From Diphasiastrum complanatum (taxonomy: Eukaryota; Streptophyta; Lycopodiopsida; Lycopodiales; Lycopodiaceae), in assembly GCA_029204225.1 (NCBI GenBank), contig CM055100.1, positions 56,525,628 through 56,589,627 of the forward strand: a stretch of DNA of 64,000 nt, given 5' to 3'. The notes beneath the pieces were generated by a model. It was given only the letters and a program-made list of their open reading frames with translations. It was not told the DNA's origin and did no database searches. The translations under genes were made by a program, and so were the position numbers. Position 1 is the first letter of the stretch. Each line of letters begins with the position of its first letter. Positions 1-11,689 of the stretch are shown piece after piece.

Positions 1-1873
1 TAGCCTACATATATTCCTTTGAAGGAAGTTGCATCTTCTTTCCTTCTTGTTTCCAAAGGAATGTGGACATAACATATACATCCAAACACTTTAAAATCTT
101 CTACATTGGGCTTATTGCCAAACAAAGCTTGAAATGGTGAGATCCCACCAATAGCACTACTAGGAAGCCTATTACATAAGTACTTATCACAAGTTATGGC
201 CTCCCCCCAGAAAATGATGGGTAGAGATGCATCAAGTCTTAAAGACTTTGCACATTCACAAAGACTGCTATTTTTTCTCTCAGCCACCCCATTTTGTTGA
301 GGGGTGTAAGGACAAGTGAGTTCTCTCTTAATGCCATTGATCTCACAAAAGTCTCTCATCTTGTTGGAGATATACTCTCCTTCATTATCACATCTTAGAA
401 CTTTAATGCAAGAACTAAGTTGCTTTTCCACTGGAGACTTAAACTTTACAAAATCTTCATATACAAGGATTTTTTTAGGCAATAATTTAATCCAAGTGTA
501 TCTAGTACAATCATCAATAAAGGTCACATACATTAAAGCTCCTCCATTACTTTCATGAAAAAAAGTATGTACATCTGAATGGATAAGATCTAAAGGTGAG
601 GTAGATCTTGTTAAAGCTCTCTTGTAGGAAGTCTTGTGTGACTTTGCAAGGCCACATGCCTCACACACTTTGCCACACTTCTTGAAAGCTTTTGGTAGGC
701 CGAGAGCTAGCTCCTTTGATGCCATGGATTCCATTGATTGAAGATTAGGATGGCCCAATCTGTTGTGCCAAATCTCCACTTGAGTCAACTCCTCCCTAAC
801 CATATTCACACTTTCAATAGCCACATTAGAATCCAACTTGAAAAGCCTTCCTTGCTTAATGCCACCAGCTATGCACTTATTATTTTACAAGATAGAACAC
901 ACTCCATTCTTGAAATGTACATCTAGTCCATTGTCCATTAATTGACCAACACTATCAAGATCTATCCTTTTATATGATCCTAAGCATAATGGAATAGATC
1001 CTATGCCATATATCTTGCATTCTTGATCGCTAGCTGTGTAGATTGATTTCTTAGAATCATTGCAAGAAAGTAGATAAGAGAAATAATGCTTGTTGAATGA
1101 CATGTGGGAACTAGCCCCAGTATCAATCCACCATGTCTCTTGGCTTGATGTTGGTGTAGATGCTACCATCAAGGACGTGTTGAAGCCATCCTCTTCCTCC
1201 TCCTCTTGTGCAAGATTGCCTTGATCTTCATTCCCTTGTGCATTCTTCTTCTTATAGCATTCGGAAGCAAAGTGTCCTTTCTTCCCACAAAAGACACTTC
1301 AACTTTGCTTTGTTCTGTTGCTTCCCTTTGGAGGTATATGCTCCATCCTTTGCCTCGGCCTCCTTGCCTTGGATCTTCTTGAAAGGATGAGACTTCTTCT
1401 TGCCTTTAGATGTGAAGTTTGCTTTCTCATCACCATTGTGTAGTGATAAGGACCCCATTCTTGTTTTGAGGTGTAGAATCCTACTCTCCTCGGCCACAAG
1501 AACATTTTTCAATTGATAAAAGTTGGTCTTGAATAGCAAAAGATTGAACTAGATTAGAGAACTCATCTCCTAATCCATTCAAGATTACTTGCACTAGTTC
1601 ATTATCTTGGATCTTCTCTCCTATATATCCCAATTCTTTGTTCAAGGATTTTATCCTTAGGACATACTCTTGTCCATTTTCTCCACTTCCCCTCATGATT
1701 TGCAAGATCAAGTTTCTTAGCATAAGCACTCTTGAAGTGTTATTGGATTCATAAATGTTCTTTAGTGAATCCCAAGCCTCTTTTGATGTGGTACAAGAAG
1801 CCACCTCCTTCAAGAGGTCATTGCTTACATTTAACTTCAAGCAATGTAGGACTAATCTAACTCTCTTCTTGTA
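1..1873 (-). pseudogene. Copia F gag (distal part), protease and integrase, broken
   Basis: Minus-strand polyprotein remnant. From right to left: gag core (1481-1873, YKKRVRLVLHCLKLN, SKEAWDSLKNIYESN, VILNGLGDEF), then a zinc knuckle near 1250-1290 in which one base is missing, so the first Cys is out of frame with CGKKGHFASEC. The retropepsin site WWIDTGASSHMS follows at about 1090-1140. Integrase is at 1-880, with QNGVAERKN near 270-300 and the KGIYVG stretch at the window edge. Frame changes are scattered throughout. Reverse transcriptase would lie left of the window. The family role is reverse transcription and integration of the element; this copy cannot encode it. Confidence 0.8.
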
Positions 1874-2251
1874 CATTAGAGGACTTTTGACATCCAAAAA
1901 GACCCTTTAAGAATTCGTGCAAGATGTAGTTTATATTATTAAAATATTATGACACTAATACTTTTGACTTGCCATAACTTTTTAATCGTAGCTCAAAAGT
2001 ATGTCATCTAACATATCATTGGAAAGCCCTTGTTGAGCGCTTTCCAATGCACCAAACTCCGCTAAATCCGGACCTACCACTAGAAAGTTATGCCATTTTT
2101 GGTGTGGAATCAATATGTAGACTCAAAAAGTTACGTTACGTAGATTTCAAATTTGAGTGTTTTGATTGGTCCATGTGTAAGAAAAAATTGAGAAAAAATA
2201 TAAAAAGAATCTTTACAAAGGGTCTTTTTTGGATTTAGAACTCCTCTAATG
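1874..2251. mobile_element. MITE-like inverted-repeat element inside copia F gag
   Basis: A 378-bp insertion bounded by inverted repeats of about 35 bp. The left arm starts CATTAGAGGACTTTTG and continues to AGACCCTTT; the right arm is its inverse with a few mismatches (AAAGGGTCTTTTTTGG … TCCTCTAATG). The interior is AT-rich and non-coding and contains a hairpin, CATTGGAAAGC / GCTTTCCAATG, at about 2019-2049. The arms include TA dinucleotides that could be a Stowaway-type TA target duplication, but the ends are ambiguous. Removing it brings the flanking gag reading close to that of related elements. Confidence 0.6.
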
Positions 2252-2256
2252 CTTTA

Positions 2257-2263
2257 GTTGTTG
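2257..2263. repeat. Target-site duplication, left copy (GTTGTTG)
   Basis: GTTGTTG lies immediately left of the LTR at 2264 and again immediately right of the LTR at 7248 (7249-7255). A 5-bp duplication is usual for copia. The 7-bp match may be a true duplication or a 5-bp one blurred by the GTT repeat. Confidence 0.65.
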
Positions 2264-3131
2264 TGTTGAAAATTCCAGAATTCACACGTGTGGGGAATGT
2301 CCACAAGAGTGACTGGTCTTGATTAAGCTTTGTGATTGGCACAGTACCTTGATTCTAGATTGTTCAACAAGATCTAGTTCAGAAGATATGGCTAATTCAC
2401 AATCTAGCATGCTAATCAATAGACTATGATAGCAATAAATCAAAGAATGATTAAAAGTACAAGATTACAATGCATAAGCATTAGCCTCAACACGAGTTAG
2501 AGAGAGAGAGAGTTAGAGAGATAACAAGAAAAAACAGTTTAGATCCAACCAAGCATGAGATAGCTACAAAACTTTGGTTCTTCATTACTTTGTGAATGAG
2601 AATGATATGTACATTTATAGGAGAGCCAAAATTCATGTTACTCCTTGCATTCAATGCACATCCTACACTATTCAAGTGCAAACAACTATTAACTTGACAC
2701 CTAACTGCTAGCATGCATAGGTTGCACCTAGCTTCTACCTACTTTCTCCAAATGGCAATTTCTCAACTAGCCATGTACAAATCTACATGCATGTGTCCAT
2801 TAGAGTGATTGCATGCTTTGCATGTCACTATGGAAACTTAGGACATTATGCATTTATTGTGGCTCGAGTTTCTACAAGGTCATAATTGACCAATTCCATG
2901 TGAATCTCTATATGCATGTCAAACTAGACATTGTCAACATTATTGCATATCATACTAGACCAACTAGACTTTATGCATGTCACTGGAATTTGATCTACCT
3001 AACCCAAACTCGCCCTATTCTACAAGGATATGTGCTCAATTCACATACCTTGGATATGTACAAAATATTTACATGGGTAGGATCCCCCAAACATTAACAA
3101 CAGATGATAGATATGTTTTACAATTCTTAAC
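2264..3131 (-). repeat. 3' LTR of element G
   Basis: 868 bp. By eye it is about 97% identical to the LTR at 6382-7248. It contains the palindrome CACACGTGTG at 2283-2292 and a short GA-rich tract near 2496-2520 that differs between the two copies. Confidence 0.9.
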
Positions 3132-3140
3132 ACTCCTCCT
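3132..3140 (-). other. Polypurine tract of element G
   Basis: On the minus strand this reads AAGGAGGAG directly before the LTR start TGTTAAG. It is the expected plus-strand primer position for the element. Confidence 0.75.
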
Positions 3141-3227
3141 TAGAATATATCTATCTGATGTTGGTGAAGATCCTTTGAGTTTGTATTCTTTGCTTTGCAT
3201 TTGAGGTGAAGATGAACAAAGAATCCA

Positions 3228-4400
3228 TCATAGCAGTATGCTTAGCAAATCCATGATAAGTTCTCTTTGATAGAAATCTTCTCCAAATGCCTTTGAAAAA
3301 TATTCCACCAACCTGCTACTATGCCAATGTACCTCCTGCATGTCTAATGTCGATCCTGGGTATGCAAAGTCCACATGCATGAAGTTGGTTGCAAGAAAGA
3401 CTGAAAAAACCGAGGCTTCCATGCCTCATCATGACCACAAAGATCATACAGATCAAGATTGTACCATGAGCAATGTTCAAGATTAAGCATACTAGCTTCA
3501 CTAGTCCAAAAAATACGAACTCTATCCAAAATGGGTCTAATCTTGAAACCATACTCAAACTTGATCAAATTAAGGCTAAATACTTTCTTGAGGGTGTAAG
3601 TGTCATCAGTGGATGCTTCACTTAACCTCACAAGAAGTTTACAATATGCCTCAATACATGAAAAATCTCCTTTTTTCAAACTATGAGTACTAAACTCATA
3701 CTTGCTCTTACTCAATTTAAGAGCATACAAATGATGGTACAACATCTTGCTTTCTAGATGTTTTGGAAACATAATCAAGTCACAAAAGACAAGAAGTAAT
3801 TCCAAACTAAAGACTTCATTCAAAAACATAATAGTCTTACTTGATCTTTGAGATAAGCAAATCTCAATTAAGCAAGTACATCATTAATCAAAGAAAAAGA
3901 AAAATAGGTGAGTAAAACAAAATGAATACCATCTTTACTTATCTTTTCTTTTCCATGAAATAAGATCAACAAGGACTCGGCCTTGTACAATGATGAAGAT
4001 CTCCTTGGACATGCATGTTGAGGATACTCCTCCTCAAACCTTGACCTCATCACAACTTGATTACTTGCCATAGTAATGACTTGTGATGCACTATGAGACA
4101 CTGTGCTCTCGGCCACTTCCAAGATAGAAAATAGATCTTCAAAATCAAGAACTTCTCCATGCTCAAACACCTTCGAGATAGAGAGTGTAAAGGCTATGTA
4201 GCCTTCCTTGGTGGATAAGCATCCAACCATGATCCATAGACTAGGATCCCCATCCTTCTTTCTTTCCAAGAAACCACATACAAAGCAATAGTCTTCAAGA
4301 ACACTGAGGTAAACAACCTTAGGCTTATAACTGAACAAGACTTCATAAAGTGCACTCCTTCCATTAGCTTCATAACTCCATAAAGTTTTGCATGATGGAA
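3228..4400 (-). pseudogene. Decayed 3' internal region of element G
   Basis: Minus-strand open stretches (3344-3829, 3868-4338, 3228-3422) show no clear RT catalytic motif. The last one ends in a sequence resembling the copia RNase H tail (SRLVEYFSKAFGEDFYQREL, compare VADIFTKALG in related elements) before the polypurine tract. I read it as a heavily decayed or replaced RT-RNase H region. The middle part is not recognised. Confidence 0.45.
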
Positions 4401-4401
4401 C

Positions 4402-5613
4402 TTACACATGCACCAAAGAACTTGAAAAGACAAGACACATCCAAATGTAACTTGTGGATCCATCAATAGTACATGCAAAGCAAGAAACACCTTCCTTGCT
4501 TTCTGATAAAGAAAGATGAACATCGGAATGTTCCAACTCCATAGAATGTTCTGTCTTTTTAGAAGACATTAAATATGGATCCATAAGTGATTTTGCCATA
4601 GAATAAGCCACTCTTGGCTTGATCTCCTTGACTATAATAGGCATAGACCTGAAGTTGGAAACATACAACTTCCTATGCCATAGCTCCTCCTTGGAAACAT
4701 AAGTCATCAATGCAGCATCACATAAACTTGAATTTTCATGCACATCTAGCTTGAAAATACCTCCATATCTAGATCCATTTGCGAGGATCTTATCTTCTTT
4801 CTTTATGAAACAACCATTGATATTGAAATCCAGTTCATAACCATCATCTAACAACTTTTCTACACTAATCACACTCTTTGTGAGATTAGGCACATAGAGA
4901 ACATTGTAAAGTGTAAAATTCATAGAAGATGTAAGTTTTAAGGAACAACTTCCAACACCTTCAATTGCACATGCATCACCAACTGCTTTGTATATTGATT
5001 TCTTAGGATCTAGAACAAATTCAATAGAAACAAAAGAATCTTTGGAGCAACTCATATGAGTTGTTGCTCCACTATCAATATACCATGATACATCATTAAA
5101 AGGTAAAGAAGAAAAACTAGACATCAGAAGAGATGCCTCTCCACAACTTGCATGTGAGTCTTCTATGATACAACTAGTTTGAACTTCTTGTGTCTTCTTC
5201 CTGAAGTTAGAAGGATGAGCTGACTCATCTTCTACTCCACCATAGTCTTTGTTCTTTGCTTTTTTCTTGGTGAAGGCACGAGAGTACTGGTTCTTACTCC
5301 TCTTTCTTGACTTGATCTCGGCTTCATAAAGGTTCTTCAGAGTCTCCCAAGTCTTCTTTGCTGAGGTGCATGAGCTAATCTCTCTCAACATCTCATCAGA
5401 GATGTTCAATTTGATGATATGTAGAGCAATTCTTGCTCTCTTCTTGAATCTCTGAGCCTCATCAAAAGCTGCAGGTTCAACTTCAGTTCCAGTTACAGTA
5501 TCCATTACACCATAGAGAATCAACAAGGATTCTATCCTATCCTTCCAAACTGAATAGTTAAAGATGTATAGTCTTTCACTAGCTTGAAAGAGACAATCTC
5601 CTACAAATGCCAT
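4402..5613 (-). CDS. 403-residue gag-protease-pre-integrase fusion of element G
   Basis: Uninterrupted minus-strand frame of 403 codons starting MAFVGDCLFQASERLYIFNY. Residues about 1-105 are the copia gag N-terminal domain (YSVWKDRIESLL, LHIIKLNISDEM, KKTWETLKNLYEAE). The rest of gag, with the zinc knuckle, is missing. Residues about 165-185 carry the retropepsin site WYIDSGATTHMS, and further on come NVLYVPNLTKSVISVEKLLDDG and the GAG-pre-integrase motif ELWHRKLYVSNF. After that the frame drifts and stops, so integrase core, RT and RNase H are absent. Long open reading despite the deletions suggests a recent internal rearrangement rather than long decay. It could be a short Gag-like product or simply not yet broken. 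Confidence 0.65.
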   Translation of the reverse strand: MAFVGDCLFQASERLYIFNYSVWKDRIESLLILYGVMDTVTGTEVEPAAFDEAQRFKKRARIALHIIKLNISDEMLREISSCTSAKKTWETLKNLYEAEIKSRKRSKNQYSRAFTKKKAKNKDYGGVEDESAHPSNFRKKTQEVQTSCIIEDSHASCGEASLLMSSFSSLPFNDVSWYIDSGATTHMSCSKDSFVSIEFVLDPKKSIYKAVGDACAIEGVGSCSLKLTSSMNFTLYNVLYVPNLTKSVISVEKLLDDGYELDFNINGCFIKKEDKILANGSRYGGIFKLDVHENSSLCDAALMTYVSKEELWHRKLYVSNFRSMPIIVKEIKPRVAYSMAKSLMDPYLMSSKKTEHSMELEHSDVHLSLSESKEGVSCFACTIDGSTSYIWMCLVFSSSLVHV

Positions 5614-6369
5614 GAATGTGAAGACTCTTGTGATTGGACTGCAATATGTTTGAGCTTGTTCCTATCTGACTTAGAGTTGCTGCTCTTTTTTACTATAGGT
5701 ATTTTCAAAAAAGTACTACCATCCTATGTGAAACACATGCAACTGTATTTGAGACAGATCTCAAATATTCCACAAGACAAGCTAACTAGATCAGATACAC
5801 AAAGTGGATTGAGACACTTTGGTTAGTTTGAATCCTACTTTTGGCACGTGTGAAATGCAACAAAAGAAAACACTATTGACACATAGAAGGCTCAAAGGGT
5901 GTTCAATTACTTCAAACTCAGTCTTGATCTTTAGTTTCTTGTGTAGGATGCTCAAAACCATGAATTCAGAACAAAGTATAAATTGATTCAAATCAAAATG
6001 TTGTCACTCGGATTTTGGACCTATCCTAATCCTCTTTAAGAGCTTATAACTCTTGCTAGACACTTTAGATTGATTTGCTTTCAATTTCTATGGAAAGAAT
6101 AGATCACAAGCTTTCCATCAAGCTATAACACTGCTATCTTTGGATCTATCAGCAAGGAAAACAAAGGGACTGAAAATCTCTGATTTTCACACGTACGGAA
6201 TTCCAGAATTCCATACTACCTCAATTCAGGTCTGAAAATTTAGTTCAGGTCCAATTTGATCCAATTACACTTCAGAGAAATGCTAGAAAAGGTGAAAAAT
6301 TGCTTTTTTGCTTGTTTATCTCTCAATTTCTGGTACTATCAGGGAAATTAGCATGCAAAGCTTAATGAA
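5614..6369 (-). other. Leader of element G
   Basis: Untranslated region between the PBS and the gag start. No coding sequence was seen. CACACGTACGGAATTCC near 6188 is a one-base variant of the CACACGTGTG palindrome found elsewhere. Confidence 0.55.
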
Positions 6370-6381
6370 GCTCTGATACCA
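6370..6381 (-). other. Primer-binding site of element G
   Basis: On the minus strand TGGTATCAGAGC, the classic plant copia PBS complementary to the 3' end of initiator tRNA-Met, directly abutting the LTR. Confidence 0.88.
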
Positions 6382-7248
6382 TGTTGAAAATTCCAGAATT
6401 CACATGTGTGGGGAATGTCCACAAGAGTGACTAATCTTGATTAAGCTTTGTGATTGGCACAATACCCTTATTCTAGATTGTTCAACAAGATCTAGTTCAG
6501 AAGATATGGCCAATTCACAATCTAGCATGCTAATCAATAGACTATGATAGCAATAAATCAAAGAATGATTAAAAGTACAAGATTACAATGCATAAGCATT
6601 AGCCTCAACACGAGTTAGAAAGAGAGAGAGCTAGAGAGAATAACAAGAAAAAATAGTTTAGATCCAACCAAGCATGAGATAGCTACAAAACTTTGGTTCT
6701 TCATTACTTTGTGAATGAGAATGATATGTACATTTATAGGAGAGCCAAAATTTGTGGTACTCATTGCCTTCAATGCACATCCTACACCTATTCAAGTGCA
6801 AACAACTATTAACTTGACACCTAACTGCTAGCATGCATAGGTTGCACGTAACTTCTACCTATCTCCAAATGGCAATTTCTCAATAGCCATGTACAAATCT
6901 ACATGCATGTGTCCATTAGAGTGATTGCATGCTTTGCATGTCACTATGGAAACTTAGGACATTATGCATTTATTGTGGCTCGAGTTTCTACAAGGTCATA
7001 ATTGACCAATTCCATGTGAATTTCTATATGCATGTCAAACTAGACATTGTCAACATTATTGCATATCATACTAGACCAACTAGACTTTATGCATGTCACT
7101 GGAATTTGATCTACCTAAACCAAACTCGCCCTATTCTACAAGGATATGTGCTCAATTCACATACCTTGGATATGTACAAAATATTTACATGGGTAGGATC
7201 CCCCAAACATTAACAACAGATGATAGATATGTTTTACAATTCTTAACA
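6382..7248 (-). repeat. 5' LTR of element G
   Basis: 867 bp partner of the LTR at 2264-3131, starting next to the PBS and ending at the 7-bp flanking repeat. The palindrome of the other copy is changed here to CACATGTGTG. Confidence 0.9.
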
Positions 7249-7405
7249 GTTGTTGGGGAGCTTGAGGCTCTTCCTCAACTCCTAAGACAATATCAAAGAG
7301 ATCATGAACCACTAGTAGTGATTCCATTCTTACTTTTCAAATGGAATAGTTTGTGGAAGTTAGCTTCTCACTAGATTCTAACATATATCCACCCATGGAT
7401 GTCAT
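7249..7405 (-). pseudogene. Gag N-terminus of element F, right of the G insertion
   Basis: Start codon at 7405 (minus strand). The reading MTSMGGYMLESSEKLTSTNY, then KVRMESLLVVHDLFDIVLG, then VEEEPQAPQQ matches the gag start of the related elements at 15621, 19769 and 55099. A TGA replaces the Trp codon expected in the YS-W-KVRM motif. The frame runs into the G insertion and continues on its far side, left of 2257. Confidence 0.8.
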
Positions 7406-7999
7406 TTTGAATGAAAGCCTATGAGATACACAAAGTTCTCTTGATAAGTTGTGATCTAAAATAGATTTCTAGCTTTCAAGAAGCTTCTAATCTCGGCCCA
7501 ATCAATCCTAGTTCAACTTGGATGATGGTATAATAGATCAACTACAAATATCCTAGCAATTCACTCCTCAAAGAAATTGATTCTACTTCAAATTGGTTTG
7601 ATATTCTACACACACTTAAGATCTGAACAAATCAGCCTTAACGATCTGATCTAATGCCTCAAAATGAATTACTTCAATGACTCAAATCACTATTTGATCA
7701 TTATCATTCAATAGATTGAACCTAGATCTAGACAATGCACTAAAAACCTTGAATTCTGGACTAGTATGCACTGTTTTTGGTTCAAAACCACTTATGGAAG
7801 TTCATTTGAAGGTTGTTGTACGGTTTCACACGTGTGGACAGTACTTCAGCAGCCCACAAATCGATCTTGACCAAAAACAATAATGCTACTTTTCTCTTAG
7901 AACTCGCCCTCTCAAGTAGAACTCAAAAACAACAAATTGTCAATGATTTCTCAAGTACTATTAATCATTAGATCACTCTTAGACTTGGCTTTGATACCA
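7406..7999 (-). other. Leader and primer-binding site of element F
   Basis: Non-coding leader of the outer copia. The PBS at 7988-7999 reads TGGTATCAAAGC on the minus strand, one base different from the usual TGGTATCAGAGC. CACACGTGTG occurs at 7827-7836 within the leader. Confidence 0.65.
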
Positions 8000-8445
8000 T
8001 GTCAATTTTCAGAGAAAAAGAACAAATATTGATTGTACTATCAATCATTAAGAGTTATTGATTGCTTAAGTGATTGCAAAGCAAAGCACAAAGCGAAAGG
8101 ATTTGCAAATAAGATCAATTCGTCAGGAATTCAGATATGAAAAAAAATTACACAAGATATCATCACAAAATATCTTGTAGAGGGGAGACATCCTAGTGCA
8201 GAAGAGTTAATGATGGATGAGTTATTTACTGTATTGGAGCTCTTGATCAATAGTAGAAGGTAATTCTATACATGAATTTCATTTATATGCACCTATCTGA
8301 AAATGCAATTGAGATCTCAAAGTTATGATTCACTTGTAGATTAAAGAAATGGACCACTGAAGCTCATAAAGAGTGGCAGTCAACAAGTCTGTCAGATCAT
8401 ATCAACGCCTATGTGTTTGAGAGAATATTGTTCCTATGAAATTTT
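8000..8445. repeat. Truncated LTR of element F, then an unrelated LTR-like fragment
   Basis: 8000 to about 8075 matches, in inverse orientation, the end of the LTR at 37846-38631. From about 8071 the sequence instead resembles the inverse of 27265-27350 (GCACAAAGCGAAAGGATTTG against GCACGAAGCGAAAGGATTCG). The rest to 8445 has no ORF or repeat I recognise, apart from a small hairpin at 8152-8178 (CAAGATAT / ATATCTTG). Confidence 0.5.
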
Positions 8446-9695
<1,250 letters not shown>

Positions 9696-9699
9696 GATG

Positions 9700-9711
9700 T
9701 GGTATTAGAGC
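9700..9711 (+). other. Primer-binding site of element E
   Basis: TGGTATTAGAGC, one transition away from the usual PBS, four bases after the LTR end CAACA. The copy after the 3' LTR (12884-12895) keeps the usual TGGTATCAGAGC. Confidence 0.8.
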
Positions 9712-9864
9712 TGATAATTTCCATTTCTTGTACCCACAAAATGGTATTAGAGCCACTGATTTATTGGATTACTAGAGTCTAGGACTTATAATAGAACTTA
9801 ATACGTTCTAGTTCTATAGAGTTGGTTCATTCAATTTGTGTTTTATCTCTGCTACTCGATTACA

Positions 9865-11670
9865 ATGGAAAGTTCAACCTCAGAGATCCGCTTGATCAAC
9901 AAATTCAATGGAGATGACTTCCACATGTGAAAGTTTAAGATGAGGATGATCTTGATCGAGAAGGAGCTTCGAGGATACGTAAATGGTTCAATAGCCAAGC
10001 CGACAGAACCTGAACTGCTTCCAGCATGGGAAGCAAAGGATGGCAAAGCACTTGCCATTGTATCCCTGAATCTGAAGGGCACTCAGATTGCTCACGTATC
10101 AAACAACACCACCTCCAAAGAAGCGTGAGACATCCTTACAAGTATTTATGAGACTTCAGATATATTGACTCGCCTCTTCCTGAGAAAGAAGGTCCTCACA
10201 CTCAAAATGAGTGAAGGCACCTCAGTTAGTGATAATCTAAACAAGTTAGATGAATGGAAAGCTGTCATGGATGTTGAGTACCATTCCTTGATGAATAACA
10301 AGACCTAGAGTCTTGTCAATCCTCCTGAAGGTATAAAACCTATTGACTCTAAATGGATCTTCAAGCTAAGGCTCAAGTCAGATGGATCAATATCCAAATG
10401 GAAAGCTCGTTTAGTGGTTAAAGGTTTTGATCAAGTCTATAGAATAGATTACACTGACACCTTCAGTCCAGCGGTTAAGCATCAATCTATTCGCACCTTG
10501 CTGGCTATAGCTACTGCATAGGATCTGGACATTCCCCAGATGGACGTCCAGATAGCATTTCTTCACGGATATATACAAGAAGACATATTCATTTATCAAT
10601 CAGAAGATTACGTCCTTCAAGGCAAGGAGCATTTGGTATGCAAATTGCATAAGGCATTATATGGTCTTAAGCAAGCTCCCAGGGCCTAGTATGATAGAAT
10701 CAATCACTTCTTGTTGCAGCACAATTTCACTTCTTACTCCACAGACTCTAATGTATATCTGAAGCGTAAAGGGTCAAGCTATGTTATAATAGCATTATAT
10801 GTTGATGATTCCACATTTATCAGCAATTCAAATCAGTTATTACAGGAAACCAAATCTCTGCTTTCATTAGAGTTTGAGATGACTGATTTAGGCCCAGTCC
10901 ATTACCTTCTCGGTATGAAGATCAACAGAGATTGCGCAAGCAAAAGGATCGCTATAAGCCAAGAATCCTATTTAATCAATGTACTTCGTAGATATGGCAC
11001 GGAGGACTGCAAGCCCATAGACACACCTATGGATCCAAGATCTAAGCTGTCCAAAGACTTGTGCCCCAAAACTCAAGCAGATCAGCAAGAAATGTGCAAG
11101 TAACCTTATCAATCCGTCATAGGATCTATAATGTATTCTATGGTCTGCACACGACCTGATCTAGCATGTAAAGTAAGCACACTATCTAAATACATGTCCA
11201 ATCCAGGCTTACAACACTGGAAAGCTCTGCAAAGAACACTGAAGTACATTCAAGCTACGAAACACTATGCTTTGAGCTATAATGGCAATACAGAGGCTGC
11301 ACTCACACTGACCACCTATTTAGATTTCGATTGGGCAGGAGACGTGGATACCAGAAAATCCACATCAGGTTATATTTGTTTTCTTGCAGGAGGACCCATT
11401 TCATGAAACAACAAAAAGGAAGAAATGCATTTCGTTGTCCTCTACGGAATCCGAATATGTTGCAGTTACATCAGCAGTGAAGGAGATAAACTTGCTAAGG
11501 AGGCTGCTGTAGGATCTGCAATCCTCATAGATCGGTCCAACAATAATTCAGTGCGACAATCAGAGCTGCATAGCTCTATCTCTGAACCCACGAACTCATA
11601 ATAGAACTAAGAAGTTCAATTTTAAAGCCATTGTCTAGAGATAAACATTCTACTTTAGTAGATATGATAG
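9865..11670 (+). pseudogene. Copia E gag fused to reverse transcriptase-RNase H
   Basis: Begins MESSTSEIRLINKFNGDDFH. Gag reads KFKMRMILIEKELRGYVNG, LPAWEAKDGKALAIVSL and HVSNNTTSKEA, up to about 10250 (SDNLNKLDEWK). It then passes directly into the RT N-terminus (VMDVEYHSLMNN, DSKWIFKLRLKSDGS, LHKALYGLKQAPRA). Catalytic block YVDDSTFI lies near 10800, followed by MTDLGPVHYLLGMK and RNase H (DFDWAGDVDTRKSTSGYICF). Zinc knuckle, protease and integrase are deleted. Several in-frame stops occur, mostly where a Trp is expected (FHM-stop-KF, KEA-stop-DIL, NKT-stop-SL, PRA-stop-YD, PIS-stop-NN). Not functional. Confidence 0.85.
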
Positions 11671-11689
11671 CAGTTAGCTTAAGGCGGAG

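Larger units (their letters stand above)
2264..7248 (-). mobile_element. Copia-type element G, structurally complete but internally deleted
   Basis: Minus-strand LTR retrotransposon with two long terminal repeats (2264-3131 and 6382-7248). The PBS is GCTCTGATACCA on the plus strand (6370-6381), directly next to the 5' LTR. A purine-rich tract AAGGAGGAG (minus strand, 3132-3140) abuts the 3' LTR. LTR ends are TGTTAAG…TTCAACA on the element strand. The internal region is only about 3.25 kb. It carries a shortened gag-protease-pre-integrase reading frame and a decayed 3' part with no recognisable integrase core or RT. It sits in the gag gene of element F and is therefore younger than F. Confidence 0.88.
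1..8075 (-). mobile_element. Copia element F (outer, split by two insertions; continues off left edge)
   Basis: Old Ty1/copia retrotransposon read on the minus strand. Order from its 5' end (right side): LTR stub from 8000, primer-binding site 7988-7999 (TGGTATCAAAGC on the minus strand), leader, gag start codon at 7405, gag to 7249, then a foreign element (2264-7248), then a 378-bp inverted-repeat element (1874-2251), then the rest of gag, protease and integrase down to base 1. The gag reading resumes across both insertions (…EEEPQAPQQLK then YKKRVRLVLHCLKLN), which is why I treat the parts as one element. Only about 75 bp of the 5' LTR remains; its end matches the end of the LTR at 37846-38631. 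Not functional. Confidence 0.82.

Noticed and set aside
2813-3204. ORFs repeated at 6929-7374
   Set aside because: They lie in the two LTRs of element G on the strand opposite to transcription, and their repetition only reflects the LTR pair.
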